DNA of 64,000 nucleotides. It comes from Sycobia sp. Sy_11. Taxonomy: Eukaryota; Arthropoda; Insecta; Hymenoptera; Epichrysomallidae. The notes beneath the pieces were generated by a model, which saw only the letters and a list, made by a program, of their open reading frames with translations, was not told where the DNA came from and did no database searches. Position numbers and translations under genes: made by a program. The DNA lies in NCBI GenBank assembly GCA_018907035.1, contig JACCIC010000164.1:1211001-1275000 (forward strand), given 5' to 3'. Below are positions 36,901 to 52,600 of this stretch, piece by piece. Positions within the stretch are counted from its first letter, which is position 1, and every line of letters begins with the position of its first letter.

Positions 36901-39900
36901 ACGAACAAAGTTTTTATTTTGATCAGATTCGAACAGTTTAGCAAATCTAAAAGCATATTGTATACGTTTAAAGAATGCTCGAAAGATGCCTTGAAATCTT
37001 TTCTACCGTAGAGTTTATGTATCGATCACAAAATTTAGGAATATGAATATAAAAATAGTAAATGCATTAGATGCTAATTATTTATTAAATGAATTTATAA
37101 TAAATGCAATTTAACTTCATAAACATTTTCTTTACAGTGAAGAGATTTATGTTTTATTTGATAAATTTAGTTTTTGCATTTTGTTCAGATCATTCGCGTT
37201 GTTTTATGCAAGATATCGATGGGATTGAGTGTTTTTGAGTTTGAATTTCAAAATACGAAAATGGGGATGTGGAGAGGGAGCGGGGTTACAAAGTTATCAG
37301 ACGCCGAAATTGGTCGACATGACACTTCTCCTTCAGAGTATATTTTAATAATTATTCTAGTATATTGAAATGATTTACTTTGTTATGGATCAGTGTGTAC
37401 TAATAGAACTTTCAACTTAAATTATTTGTTTTTTACATTTACGTGGGGCTAAAATTCTTCTTTATCGTATCTCTACAGTATATCTGATACAGATTTTTAG
37501 GTTGTTATTAAAGTATAGGTATCTTATATATAACAAACGTTTAATATTTTATATAATATTTGGTCATTTACAAAATGTCTATATTTAACATATCATTCAT
37601 AACATATTTAAGTAATATGTAATTTTCAATTATCTTTCTGATATTTAAGATATTTAGAAATTTGTTGTAATCTATTTAAAAAAAATCTCTAGTCGATTTT
37701 ATGATATTAACTATATCGTTAAGTAAATGTTCAGTAACTTAATCAGATTATAAATTTTTTTCATTTTTACACGTAAGCAGCCTTATTATTAGAGGCAAGT
37801 CGACAGCGTCAACTTCTTTTTCGAACATATAGAGTAGAAAAGCATTATGCAGTAAGCAGTGGCAAATGGTATTTTGAATTGGAGGTAATGACTGCTGGTC
37901 CAATGAGAGTTGGTTGGGCGAAGGCAGACTGTATGCCCGGTAATATGATTGGCAGTGACGAAAATACCTGGGCTTTTGATGGATATAATGTAAGTAGTAT
38001 AGATGAATATAATGTCGTATTGACATAATGTTAGTTGGACGGATATAATTTAATGCAGTCTTTCAAGTTTGTTTTTAAATTAAATTTAAGAACTTAGGTT
38101 CATGAATTTATGATATCTAGTTTGATCTAACATTTGAAACAGTCACATATAAAGCAAGTTTGAAAATCAAGATTCTTTTTTGAGACTCAAAAATTTCGAA
38201 AGATTACCAATTGACAGGGATTTATCGTGATTCACAGCTTTTTAAAATACTGTAAAGGAGAACAGAAAAATCATAAAAAATTTAACGTTCGAATGATAGA
38301 ATAAACCACAGAATCGCAAACCTAATATCTGAGTCTTGGTTTTAAAAATAATTTTAAAGACTACATTTTTTTCGTTGGTCTATGACCTTCCGAATTTTAA
38401 AAATTTTTAGAGGAAAATAAAACGCATGAATGCATTATATTGAATGGTTAGATTTTGAAAATAGAGAGATTTGACTGTAATCATATTATAAATTATATAA
38501 TTTTCTTTTATTTTAGGAGGAAAAAGTGTACTCGGGGACATCCGAAACGTTTGGCAAACAGTGGCAGATAGGTGACGTTGTCGGTGTTTTCTTAGATCTG
38601 ATCGACCGAACAATTAGTAAGATTCTATATTTAATTCATATCAATTTTCACTCAAATTCTTTCTGAATATACTTAAGATTGCTAAGTATTAACGATACAA
38701 TTTATCGTGCCAACATTGTTTTACTAATAGAGGCCATTGAAAATAAGATCCGTAAAGCAAAGAAGTAACTATTCCGCTTTCATATGCGAATGAGTCACAT
38801 AAGCAATGTCCTAAAAATGTATTTATCTTTTTTCATCAGCTGATTTGAAACACAAATTTACCTCTAAGTTTACAATAGATATATAATAAAACTAAATTAC
38901 ATAGAATTATATATTAATCAATTTGGCTAAGAGTCATAATAAATGAAATTTAGATCTATATATTTTAAACAAAATTTTCATTGGAACCTACATATCAAAA
39001 TTCGCACTCTTGAAGAAAACTAAAAAGGGGCAGATGCTTTGAATTGATTAAGAAATTTGCAGTTTTGTCCAACAATCATTAATATTGTTGATTTCGCGTC
39101 GGCTGATTCCCGAATGCCAATATTATTCTTGAGATGCCATAAGCGGATCATCATGATTTTATGCATGAATACAATTTTATGCAATTATCAAATTATTTTT
39201 TATAATCAAAAATTAACAATATTAATAAAATAACTTTCAAAAATAATTAAATCAAAATTTTTTAAGTAATCGGCTGGTCATTTCGTTTACAATAACAATT
39301 CCAGTAGAACATTTTTCTAATAAATGTGCAATATCAACTAATAGAAAAAATTCGATTGCAACGAAGTCTGTTAAAGTTATTCATTTCCGTTATATTTTTT
39401 ATATCTCAAAACAAGAGCATGTTTAGCCTCTTTATGATATTATTCTTTTATAAACAATACGATAAATGATCAGATAGTTTGACTTTATAGTTATTAAACT
39501 ATTTATAACTAATGTACTTAAAAGAAAATTTGTTGATCTAGAATTTACTTTTGGATAAAAATAATTGAGTGAAATTTCGTAAATATGCATTAATTATATT
39601 CTTTTTTCATCGTTATTCGCAATAAAAATTTAATCGCTCTTTACAGGTTTCTCTTTAAATGGGGAATTATTGATGGACGCACTAGGAGGTGAAACATCAT
39701 TTGCAGACGTACAGGGTGACTCATTTGTACCGGCATTTACATTGGGAGTAGGCCAAAAAGCGAAGCTGACATTTGGTCAAGATGTTAATACGTTAAAATT
39801 CTTTACTACTTGTGGATTACAAGAGGGATATGAACCTTTCTGTGTGTAAGTGACTGCTAAAATATTTTCTGTAAGAAATTAACGAGTAGCAGTATAAATT

Positions 39901-42900
39901 ATTTCTAAGGATAAAAATTTATATTTGAAGTTCAATAATATTAGATACAATTAAATGATGTTTATTGAAAAAAAAAATTGAACGAGTAATTTAGACAGAA
40001 TAGCTAATAGTCTATTTTATATTAACATGTAGGTTTATTATCAGGTATGTGAATAAGTCTTTCCCGTTTTTTTTCAAATTTTGAGCCTTTATTGTGAAAA
40101 AATGGTTACAAATGAATTATTGAAAGTATTGGCCATCGCTAGCTACAACTTTTTCCTATCTTTCTGGCAACATACGAATCCCGTTGCGAAAAAATTCGAC
40201 CGGTTTGGCCTTTATCCAGTCATCCACCCATTTTTTGGCTTCCTCGTAGGAATGGAAGTGCTGGTCAACCAGGCCATGCGTCATCGATCTGAAGAGATGG
40301 TAATCAGACGGAGCAACGTCTGGACTATACGGCGGATGGGGTAGGACTTCCCATTTGAGCGTTTCTAAGTATGTTTTCACCGGCGGTGCAACATGTGGGC
40401 GAGCATTGTCATGTTGCAAAATAACTTTGTCGTGCCTGTCGGAGTATTGTGGCCGTTTTTCTCACAGTGCGCGGCTCAAACGCATCAATTGTCGTCGATA
40501 GACCTCGCCTGTGATCCTTTCATTCGGTTTCAGAAGCTCATAGTAAACCACACCTAGCTGGTCCCACCATATACAGAGCATGAGCTTGGCGCCATGAATA
40601 TTTGGCTTGGCCGTCGATGATGGTGCATGGCCGGGTAGTCCCCATGATTTTCTTTGCTTCGGATTATCGTAACGTATCCACTTTTCATCGCCAGTCACGA
40701 TACGATGCAGAAAACCCTTTCTTTTATGTCGCTGAAGCAGCTGTTCGCAAGTGAAAAAACGCCGTTCGACGTCTCTCAGCTTCAGTTCGTACGGCACCCA
40801 ATTTCCTTGCTTTTGGATCATTCCCATGGCTTTCAAACGCTTGGAAATGGTTGTTCGGTCAACTCCCAATGCTTCAGCAAGTTCTTCTTGCGTTTGACAA
40901 GAATCTTCATAAAGCAAAGTCGCCAATTCTCGATCTTCAAAGATTTGCGGCCGCCCGGAACGCTCCTTGTCTTCCACGTCGAAATCACCGCTTTTGAAGC
41001 GTCGAAACCATCCGCGAACTCTTGAATCATCGACACAACCTTCTCCATAAGCCTCCTGAAGCAATCGATGCGTCTCGGCAGCAGATTTCTTCAAATTGAA
41101 CCAATAAAGTGAAACTTCCCGCAAATGACGTCGACTCGGCTCAAATTTCGACATTTTCACGATATCAAAAATTTATGATGCGAAAAAATTTTAAATAATG
41201 TGTTAGTATGGAATTGTTGACATATGAATAAGCTTTGATTATGACATATGTAACCATTGAATACTCACACAGTATTGGTGGCGCCATCTCTTACAAAAAA
41301 CGGGAAAGACTTATTCAAACTCCTAATATATTTTCATATATGTTTTATTTATGAACATATCTGCGTATAGTTACACTATACACTGATTTCTACATAAACT
41401 AATATCGAAATAAAAGTATTTAATAAGAAGAGTATACAAACTACAATTCATAAATTTTATTGAAATTAATTCACTTTTATTATTCATATTTAGGTAGATA
41501 ATAGATTATTCCTAGAGTAGGTTGCCCTAATGCTCAATATTCCTTTCGTTAAGCAGATCGATAGATTCTATACATATCGAATTACTAATATTTTCGACGG
41601 CAGGTAACTGTATTAATTTATTTTTATTTACTTATGGATGATGTCTATTTACATTGCATCTACGCACTTATACATTAAAAAATACAATCGATAAATAATT
41701 AATGTTACACTAAATTGAACCACTAAGCATGTATTAGTGGGATATAAGTATTCGATATTATAGTACGAACTATCTTTAATAATTTAAAGATTGTTTAATT
41801 AATTGAACGTATTTGTATTTTTGTAATACAAGCGGAGATCATTAAGAAAAATGTATAAAATTACAGTTGAATTCCATTTAAAATATATTTTATGACATGC
41901 CTATATAATTAATAAAATTTTGAACGTTAGAATTATTTAATCTTATTAGAAATAGCTATTTTAATTCGATTTTTTTATGTTGAATAATTATGTAATGTTT
42001 GATACATACATTGAATTTCAAACTTGTATGAATGCATTGTGGGAAAACTGAACTAAATGATTAATAAAAATTGCGAATTTGTGACTCGTATAATTATTGA
42101 TCATGCCTTGCTTGGCGATAATGCTCAAGCTCATTAACGAAGCTATTTTACTTGTGACAGTTTGCTAAACTTTACTATAGAACTGGCACGCATTTGCCCG
42201 AGGTTTATGCATTCGCCTTCGACGTCTGACTTATCACTCTTGGAATAGCTCCTTTTCCTCACATGCTAAAAAATTGTATCTACTATTATTGTATATAGTA
42301 TTATTTATTTTGTATTACAAGAAAATTAATATTGTATTTTTATTTTATAACAAAAACAATTCATCCATAAATTTATACTTATTTGAGCACCTCGAAACGT
42401 CGGACATTGTGGATCTGATAAGTTTTGGCAAATAGGGCAATCAGATTATTCTTTATTAAAAAAATTAATTTTGATTTTAATATTTGAGATTTCACATTTC
42501 AGATACATATTATGCATAATTAAAATCAGATACATACTATGCATAATTAAAATGGCAGTCTGACTGTCATTATCAATTTATTAGTTTATAAAAAAGATTT
42601 TAAGACCAATTAAAATTTTTATTAGTTTATACCTACTTTAGTAACTTCCGCATTACCAAATAATCTGTAGATTGTTTCAGGATAATATGAAGATACCTAA
42701 TATAGTTTTTCTAGATGTTTAAAATTTTTTAATTTCTATGCCAGTAATATGAATCGGCCAGTAACCTTCTGGTACACCAAAGATCAACCAACTTTTGAAA
42801 ATACGGATGATATGGTGGATACGCGGATTGATGTTGCTCGTATACCGGCCGGCTCAGATACACCACCTTGCCTTAAGATCTCCCATAATACGTTTGAGAC

Positions 42901-43591
42901 TATGGAGAAAGCTAATTGGGAATTTTTACGCCTTTCACTGCCTATTATATGCCAATCGAGTTTTATCTCTGAAGATGATAAAATTCATCGCTGGCAAGAA
43001 ATCAAGAAACGCCAAAGTCGATTGTATCAAGATCAAATGGAACAGCAGACCCAACCATCAGCTCATATTGAACAAATTATGCGATCCGGTTTCAGCATGA
43101 GCGATATTAAAGGAATGACAGGTAATATTTTAGAAAACTATTTTGAAGTGGATTATCTTCTTTTCGGAAAAAGATATAAATATAAACTACTAATAATATA
43201 AACTGTCTATAATATTTAATATATTTGAAATATAAATGACTTTAGCATAGTAAAGTTTTCAGCTAAATTTGAATTATTCATTGTACAGACTGAAATTTTT
43301 CATACGAGAAGCTGATTGTATTATTATATCATATAGAAGCTGATTGTATTGAAATAATTCTACAAATATTTTATTATGTATATAAGTCTTAAGAACCCTA
43401 CGTTGTGACGGGGGGGGGGACTGGATGTATTTTAGATATGATTTTCATAAATCTTTTTGAATTTAGAATTGTTCGTAAAGAATGATTTTGTATTAGAGTA
43501 TATGTTTACATAAAAATAAAGACATACATTGTTTTTACATAATTTATAAATATTATATTTAGCTTGTAAATCCAATTTCATTGTAATTTAC

Positions 43592-43632
<41 letters not shown>

Positions 43633-46600
43633 TTATATTTTTTGACTCATTAGTTTTGGAGAGGGTTATCTAATCCGTATTGCCTACTAGAATTACTAAT
43701 TTTAAATTGTATCTATTCGGACAAGTAAAATAGTTCGATTGAATCTTAGAATAATTGAAAATTGATTATTACAATGACCTATGTCAATGATTAGGTCATT
43801 ATTATTTTACTAACCGATGCGACAAAGGAGTTAGGGCGAAGCGTACACTTTTTTCTCTTTTATTATTTTTGTTTTATATTTAATTATCTTTTATATTAAA
43901 AAATAATAAAAAGTAGTGATTAATAGTATTATAATGTATTTATTTTTAATAATATCATCAGTATCTGATTTCAAAATTATTTCAACGTTCTGTAAATTTC
44001 TTCCATAATGACTATGCATATTTTTTAATTTATACTTTGACGAATTTTTCTTAAAATCCGAATATACCTATTCTATAGTCTACCCACTGTAATTATCTAC
44101 ATCATTACGGTATGTTACACGAAAAAGTAGACAAAACAGTTTTTTCTATCTAGTTAAAATTTTTATTGCATTCGTAGATTGCTTGTCTATAATCATAAGA
44201 TTAAAATATTGAACAAGAAGATATAATACTTTTTAATTGAAAAGCGCGTTTCTATGCAATTAATCTATGCTCATGTAATAGATCTACAAAGAAGCTATGC
44301 AGATGATGGAATGGAGGCAGATGACATGACACGCGAGTCTCCGCTTCTAATGCAGCGTAGCAAGCCATCAAGACCTATGCGACGAGGATCTATTTCGGAT
44401 ACGAGAGATAATGCATATAGCGATGGGGAGATGCATGATTATAGAGATAACAACGATGACGGGAAAGATAGCAAAAAAAAGCGGGGGAAATCACCTTTTC
44501 GGTAAGCTATTGGATCATGGATTACTCGTTATATTATACCAACTTAACTACAGAAATCGTGAAAATACGAATTCAATTAATTTAATAGTTCGCATTTATT
44601 TTACCATGAGATTCATTTCACTAGTAAGATCACCCCTTTCGACCTGAATAATTTTTGTAAATTATTTTTGTATTTTGTGTATCTATGAAGAAATCTGGAT
44701 GATAATGTATTAATAGGTTAATGAACATATCTTCTATTATATTCATATAAAAATATAGGTAATTCATTATATTTATAGATATGAATAGACATAAATATTA
44801 ATATCTACTTCAACAGATATTTATCATATCTCACCTTAACTTGAACGTCGATGTGCAAATTATTTTTTACAACTACCACCTAGGTACAATACTATTATTA
44901 ACTCTTACTATTTATAATAAAAATTATAAAAATATATTTACGATAGGTATAGACAATATTGAGTTATAAACAGGGAAAGCTTCATTTAAACAGATTGCAC
45001 AGGATTTTTTTCTTTAGCTTTAAAGTATATATATTTTTTACGAGAATTGCGTGCCAGCAATTGTTCAAAACTAAATCTGTTACATGTTTCATTTTTAGAT
45101 TTTTTTCTCGCAAAATTAAATCCTCTGATATGAAAGCAAAAACTCCAGAATTGGGGGCAGAAGAAACAGATACAGTTACTCGGTATACTAATGTAAATAA
45201 ATCTGGAATTGTCAGATCAGGAACTATTCGAGCTTCAAATGTAAGTAAATTAATTTTTTTCTAATTTAAAAAAATAACATGCGTATCTCTAAGCAGTACA
45301 CGTGGATACGTACGTGGAGTACGAGTCAAGTCGAGCTCAACAAATACAGAGATTACTAAATAAAACTTCTTAAAATGTTTTACTTACAGGCAGATCTAAG
45401 AATGGTTCCACCTCAAATACCTGAAAGAAACGCTCCAAAGGCAATGTCTGTAATGTCAGTAACAGGAGTCGAAGCTATTGGAAATGAAATTTTTGATGCT
45501 GATTGCTTGAAGCTTATGAATGAATATTTTTATGGAGTACGCATCTTTCCTGGTCAAGATCCGACCCATGTTTATATTGGTTGGGTAACCTCACAGTATC
45601 ATCTTCACACTAAAGATTTTAATTTATCAAAAGTGCGTAAAGTGTCTGTCACCATCGTGGATGATTATGATCGTCCAATAGAACAGTAAGTTTCCAGGCT
45701 TGCTTATATTTTCGAAAGGCAACGTTCATGAGTTCGCTTTAACTAAATTAAAACAATATATTTCCATTTTTAATTTTTTAACGGATATTCTTTAACTCAT
45801 CGTTCAAATTTGTTGTTTAAAATTTGAAATAGATGAAAAATTTCTATTCATTTTCCTGTAAAAAATTTTCTTATGGTTCAAACATATTTCTATTTATAAC
45901 ATATAGGCGTACATAGGAACTACTGAGAAATCTTTTGCAGGAAAGAGACTTTAAAATGTGTATGAAGCTTCCTAACAATTGTTCATAGTTTTTCCTTAAT
46001 ATTTGTATGTAACATATTGTATAATTTTTTTAATTTTGTTATATTCATTTTTGATTTTTCTTTTTCTACTTCAACGAATAGAAAACCATATACGAATAAA
46101 TATTTAAAAAAACACTAAATTAATAATACTATATTTAGTGTTTAAAACATGTTTTTGAAATAATAATATTTAATTGAATTAGATATTATTAGATTAGATA
46201 GAATTGAAAAGAAATATACTTAAAATGAAAATAAATAATTGATAAATTTATAATATAAAATAAAGTAAAAAAAATAACTATATTGATTTAAGGGTTAATC
46301 GCCAGAGCTGCTATATGGTTAGAGCAGACGAGCTGTATAATGAAGTTACACAGGATGCATCGGGCAAAGGTGCATCCCAAGGTATGTTCGTGGGTTGCTT
46401 CGTTGATACTTCTACTGGTTGGATATCTTTTACCTGCGAAGGTAAAGAAACCAGTCACAAGTTCAAGATGGAACCAGATACGAAACTGTTTCCGGCAATA
46501 TTTGTTGAAGCAACGAGTAAGGAAATTCTACAAATCGAATTAGGTAGAACGTCGACTACCTTGCCATTGTCGTCAGCAGTACTTCAGAGTTCGGAAAGAC

Positions 46601-49600
46601 ACGTAATTCCACAATTTCCTCCAAGACTAAAGGTTCAATGTTTAAAGCCCCATCAATGGGCCAGAGTACCTAATCAGTCGCTCCAAGTGCATGCGCTTAA
46701 GTTATCAGATATTCGTGGATGGTCAATGCTATGTGAGGATGCCGTCTCTATGCTTGCATTACATATTCCAGAAGAGGACAGATGCATTGATATATTGGAA
46801 CTTATTGAGATGGATAAACTTTTAAGGTTTGTTTTTCGTTTCTTTTTAATACTATATATTATTTCATAAGCTTCATAGTAGCTATACAGGCTTGATATAT
46901 TATTTTTTGATATTTTCTTATTCTATGTTAGCATGTAGTTTTAAAAACTTCAAATAATACAATCGTTGCAAAAACTACGATTATATATATACAGATGAAG
47001 CGAATGATTTTTTACGCATGTATTTTTCTGGATCTCGCTTAGCTTGGACGATTAATCACTTTTGTATATCTATTATCTGTTTACACAGCTTATAAAAATA
47101 TACTATATACCTTTCTACTTTTCTCTTTCATTAAGTTTTTAGATATTTTTTTTTATATAAGAATAATCAAAAACCTTAATTGGATTTTTAACTTCCTTGT
47201 TAATTTAAGTGCCTTATTTTAAGTGCAATTACTTTTTATCAATGTTTTTCTTTTACTAAATAATTGATTTAAGTGTGTTGTGATAAAAATTTTCTGTTTG
47301 TCTCACTTTTCCATTTGAACCTTCATTCGCAAGCTATTATTTTTTAATATATTTATTTAAAATCAGAGTAACTGAAATATTTCGTATCATTTTTTAGTTT
47401 TCATTCGCATACATTGACATTATATGCAGCACTTTGCTATCAATCAAACTACAGAGCTGCGCATGCTCTGTGCCTTCATGTTGACCAAAAACAACTGTTG
47501 TATGCCATTCGCGCAGAATATATGTCAGGGCCATTGCGACAAGGATTTTATGATCTATTGATAGCTCTTCATCTGGAGTCACATGCTACTACGATGGAAG
47601 TTTGCAAAAACGAATTCATCATTCCTCTGGGTAAGTTTTCAATAATTTAAAATAATTCCATACACTTAATAAAGTAATTTTTTTATTATTATGATTCTGT
47701 AAAAGGTGTATATTAAAATAAAAGGATTGCGGACTGTATCAAAATTTTTGGTTGATTTTAATCTTTACCAAATTAAATCACTGTTTTGCTATGTTACTGT
47801 AAGAGTAACATTCTTCAATTGAAGATAAGATTGAGAGTTTACTATCCTTGATTGTACTTCTTCATTCTCTTGTACCGTTTATTTCAATGAAAAGTTTAAA
47901 AATATAGCTGACAATTATAAATCGAAAGCCTGAATGCTTGAAATAATTCTTGTCATAAAACTTATCTTCTTTTATAAAATTTATTTTAATTTTCATGCAA
48001 TTTCATTTTGTAAAATACTTACACGTATTTTCCATAATAAAATTATCACGTTTAATTAACTGTACTTTACAATATAAGTCAAATTACAGTATGAATTCAA
48101 TAGAAATTTACAAATTTTAGGAGTTATTTTTAACAATTTTATTCATTCGAAGTTATTATATAATATGACTCTACTTATTAATTTCTTTATTATACATTTA
48201 ATATTTTTTTAGGCCAAGATTTAAAAGATCTTTATGAAGATGAAGAAATGCGACATAGCTTAAGATATCTCGAAACCGAATCTGTAAGACCGCAAATGAA
48301 AATGACTGATATTCGGTAAGTTAATTTATTATGAACTAAATTAGAAGATCATTCATTAATCGCCCACCATCAAGGTCAATTCCTTCCAGTGATACCCAAA
48401 GTATAGAAAACATTCGTAGCCTATACAGTCCACATTTCCCATTAAGCATTGTTAGAGACTACGTAATGATGGCTTTGAATGAAGCTGTGGAAATAAATCA
48501 AGTTCACAATAGAGATCCCATCGGCGGTAGCAACGAAAATTTATTCCTGTATGTATAAAACAAGAATATTTTCCAGTTTTCAACTAAAATCAAATCAGTT
48601 TTTAAATTTATTTAATTAATAATATTTTAGACCTCTTATTAAACTTGTGGATAGATTATTTTTAGTCGGAATGATTAGAAATGATGATTTAAAAAGACTA
48701 TTAATTATGATCCATCCAGAAACATGGGATAAAACATACGACAAAGGTAAAAACTATATATATGTATCACACCTTTCATACCTAAAATCGAAGAACATGT
48801 AATTGTTTTTTTTTTATTTGAACACAATAATGCATAATTAATTATCTTTGGTGTTTTAATAAGATCGTGGAGAAAGATGCGAGGTAATTCTTAAATCTTA
48901 AAAATTTAGTATAAGAATTGCTTATTTCTTATTACCGCACGGATAAAAATGTCAAATCTCTGTAATAGACTATGCCTGAAGAATTATAGATCTGATCTGC
49001 TTTGCGTATTAATATCAAATACTATTTTGGTAAAGAACACTTTATATAAACGTAATTCGAGACAGAGGGTAACTTAGTAATAATGAAATCGGTATTTGTA
49101 GAGATAAGGAAGAATAGAATGCTTTTATATGCGATATCAATACATTATTGCGGAATTTCCACCCTCAAACTGTAGTTAATTATCATCATGTAGTACTGAC
49201 TTGACAACAGAGCACATAGGTAATATCGGACAGTCAGTTTGTTTATATTATTCATTGCGAAACTGGTGTCTGAATAATACCTCTCGGAGATGTGAAATAA
49301 AAACTTCAAATCGATTTCGATTGTGAACTTACCACGAAGTAGTTTTATAATAGAATATTTTGAGTAATATTTTTACTTTCTATCTTCCACTTTATTATTT
49401 TTTCTTGCTTAAAGTTTTTTGTATGACAAAAATATCGAAAGAATACACATGATGTATATGTATCTACACATGTACAATACATACATGCACATACATACGC
49501 GGTCATATATACTTACATTATTATTTACTTTTAATATGTTAAAAAATCTCATTATATATATTTTGTTCTTTTCAGAAGGGAAAGATGAACACAGGAAAGG

Positions 49601-52600
49601 TCTGTTACACATGAAAATGGCAGAAGGCGCTAAACTACAAATGTGCTATTTACTTCACCATTTAAATGATATTCAACTTCGTCATCGAGTTGAGTCCATA
49701 ATTGCTTTTAGTCATGACTTTGTAGGAGAACTTCAAGCAGATCAACTTCGTCGATATATTGAAATTAAACAATCTGATTTACCATCGGCAGTAGCAGCTA
49801 AAAAAACTAGAGAATTCCGTTGTCCACCTCGAGAACAAATGAATGCTATACTTAGTTTTAAAAATACAGAGGAAGAGACTGATACTGATAATTGTCCTTG
49901 CGGAGAAGATTTGATTACGAAAATGAATGATTTTCATAACAACCTCATGTCTTATGTTAGTTTGCATGCACTTCAAGAAGCTGAAGATGCTACCGGCGAA
50001 GTTGAAATAGATAAAAAATCAGGAGCAATAAGAAAATTACTGAATTTTATTCACCATGTTAAAGAATTAGAAGAGCAGCCTAAAATCGAAGAAGAACCCC
50101 AAAAGAAAACACCTGAAGGTATCTATTTGCATTCTATTTTCAAATGTCTCTCATTGTTAATATTAGAGTATATGACTTAATAATTTATTGCGACATCAGG
50201 ATGTAAGACGCAAAATTGAAAATATATAAGCCTGCACGGAGAGAAATTTGAAACTATTATTCTAAGTAACTTCCATACTCTTATTGTATACGTATAGTCG
50301 ATACAAAAATGGTATCAAATTCTTCTCTGTCTATGAATATACATTTTAAAATTTTGTATGAGAATAATTGTCGAGGTCACATGAAAAGAATAAAATTTAT
50401 GAAAGCCTCTTTAAAATATAGACTATATATAAATTAACTTCTTATTTGCAGAAATATTCCGAAAAGTTTTAATTTCCACAATAGTAAGCTGGGCTGAAGA
50501 ATCGCAAATTGAAACACCAAAATTAGTGCGAGAAATGTTTAGCCTTCTGGTACGTCAATATGATACGATCGGCGAACTTATTAGAGCATTAGAAAAAACA
50601 TACGTTATTAATAATAAAACAAAAGATGACGTAGCTGAAATGTGGATTGGCCTAAGTCAAATTCGTGCTCTACTCCCAGTGCAGATGTCCCAAGAAGAGG
50701 AAGAACTTGTACGTGAACGGCTGTGGAAGCTTGTTAACAATCACACGTTTTTTCAACATCCAGATCTTATTCGTATTTTACGAATTCACGAAAATGTTAT
50801 GGCTATTATGATAAATACACTCGGCAGACGAGCGCAGGCTCAGTCGGATGCGCAGGTACAAGCTCAAACTGTAGAGGGAGGGGAAGCTCCAGTAAAAGAG
50901 AAAGATACTTCTCACGAGATGGTTGTAGCTTGTTGTCGATTTCTCTGTTATTTCTGCAGAACTTCAAGGCAAAATCAAAAAGCTATGTTCGATCACTTTG
51001 ATTTTCTTTTAGAGAATAGTAATATTTTATTATCAAGGCCATCGCTCCGCGGCTCAACTCCATTAGACGTAGCTTATTCATCACTAATGGAGAATACCGA
51101 GCTTGCATTAGCACTGAGAGAACATTATTTGGAAAAAATTGCTATTTATTTGTCAAGATGTGGTTTACAATCAAATTCTGAATTAATTGAAAAAGGTTAT
51201 CCTGATTTGGGCTGGGATCCAGTTGAAGGCGAAAGATACTTAGATTTCTTACGGTTTTGCGTATGGGTAAATGGTAAGTTCACAAAAATATTTAATATTG
51301 AATATACATTAAAGCCTAAATAATATTATTGATTCAAAGGTGAAAGTGTCGAGGAAAATGCCAATTTAGTTATAAGACTGTTGATTCGAAGGCCGGAGTG
51401 TCTGGGACCAGCATTGAGAGGCGAAGGAGAGGGGTTATTAAGAGCTATAATGGATGCTAATAAAATGTCTGAAACGATTGCAGACAGACGAAAAGTAAGT
51501 ATATTTAAGTAAAAAATACATTATAATACATATCTATGAAAATACTTATGGTTTTTGGATGATCTGGAACATTGATTTTAATAGTATTATTAATTGATTA
51601 AATAAACTTATATCAGAGATATATAGTTTTTCTCTAAATTTTAAATAGTTAAATGATGAGACCGAAGGAAATGACGTATTGCAATTTGAACACCCACTCC
51701 CAGAAAGTGATGAAGATGAAGACTACATAGATACAGGAGCAGCAATTCTAAATTTCTATTGTACACTCGTTGATCTTTTAGGTCGTTGTGCTCCAGATTC
51801 ATCAGTTATTGAACAAGGTATGGATATAAAAAGATTTAGTTATGATTTTGGACTATCGATTTAAAAGTCGATTTTCGTTTAGTAGATTTCGAACGCCGGA
51901 TTTCATTGTTGACTTTTTAAACAAAAAATGCTGGATTGTATGCTTTGTTTATATCATCATTTTAGAATTAAAAGATAAAAATTGGTTTTATGTCATTTAA
52001 GCTGTAAAATGCAAATGATATTCATATGAAAAATGTTGTAAATTAGGAATATAATGAAATATATAGTTGATATATTTATAGACTTTGATATTTACAATTA
52101 TTACAGGCAAAAATGAATCTCTTCGCGCAAGAGCTATTTTACGGTCGTTAGTACCATTGGATGATCTTCAAGGTGTTTTATCTCTTCGATTTACATTACT
52201 CAACCCGGCTGCAGGGGAAGCAAGACCAAAAAGTGACACTCCTTCTGGTCTAATTCCAGGACATAAGCAAAGTATTGTTCTTTTCTTAGAGCGGGTTTAT
52301 GGTATTGAAACGCAGGAGCTTTTCTTTAAATTACTAGAGGAAGCTTTTCTACCAGATTTGAGAGCCGCTACAATGTTGGATAGAGTAATAATATTCCCTT
52401 TATGTTTCATAAAGAAAATAAATAAAATTTAATTAAAAAATTAAAAATACATACTTCTTTCGGTAGCATAATGAACTTCTACTTTTTTTAATTGCGGTTT
52501 AACTTTTTTTACAGAATGATGGTTACGAGTCTGATATGGCTCTTGCTATGAATCGTTATATTGGCGTTAGTATTTTACCATTACTTATAAAACATTCCAA

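Noticed and set aside
40081..41025. Plus-strand open frames across the mariner
   Set aside because: Shadows of the transposase frame on the opposite strand.
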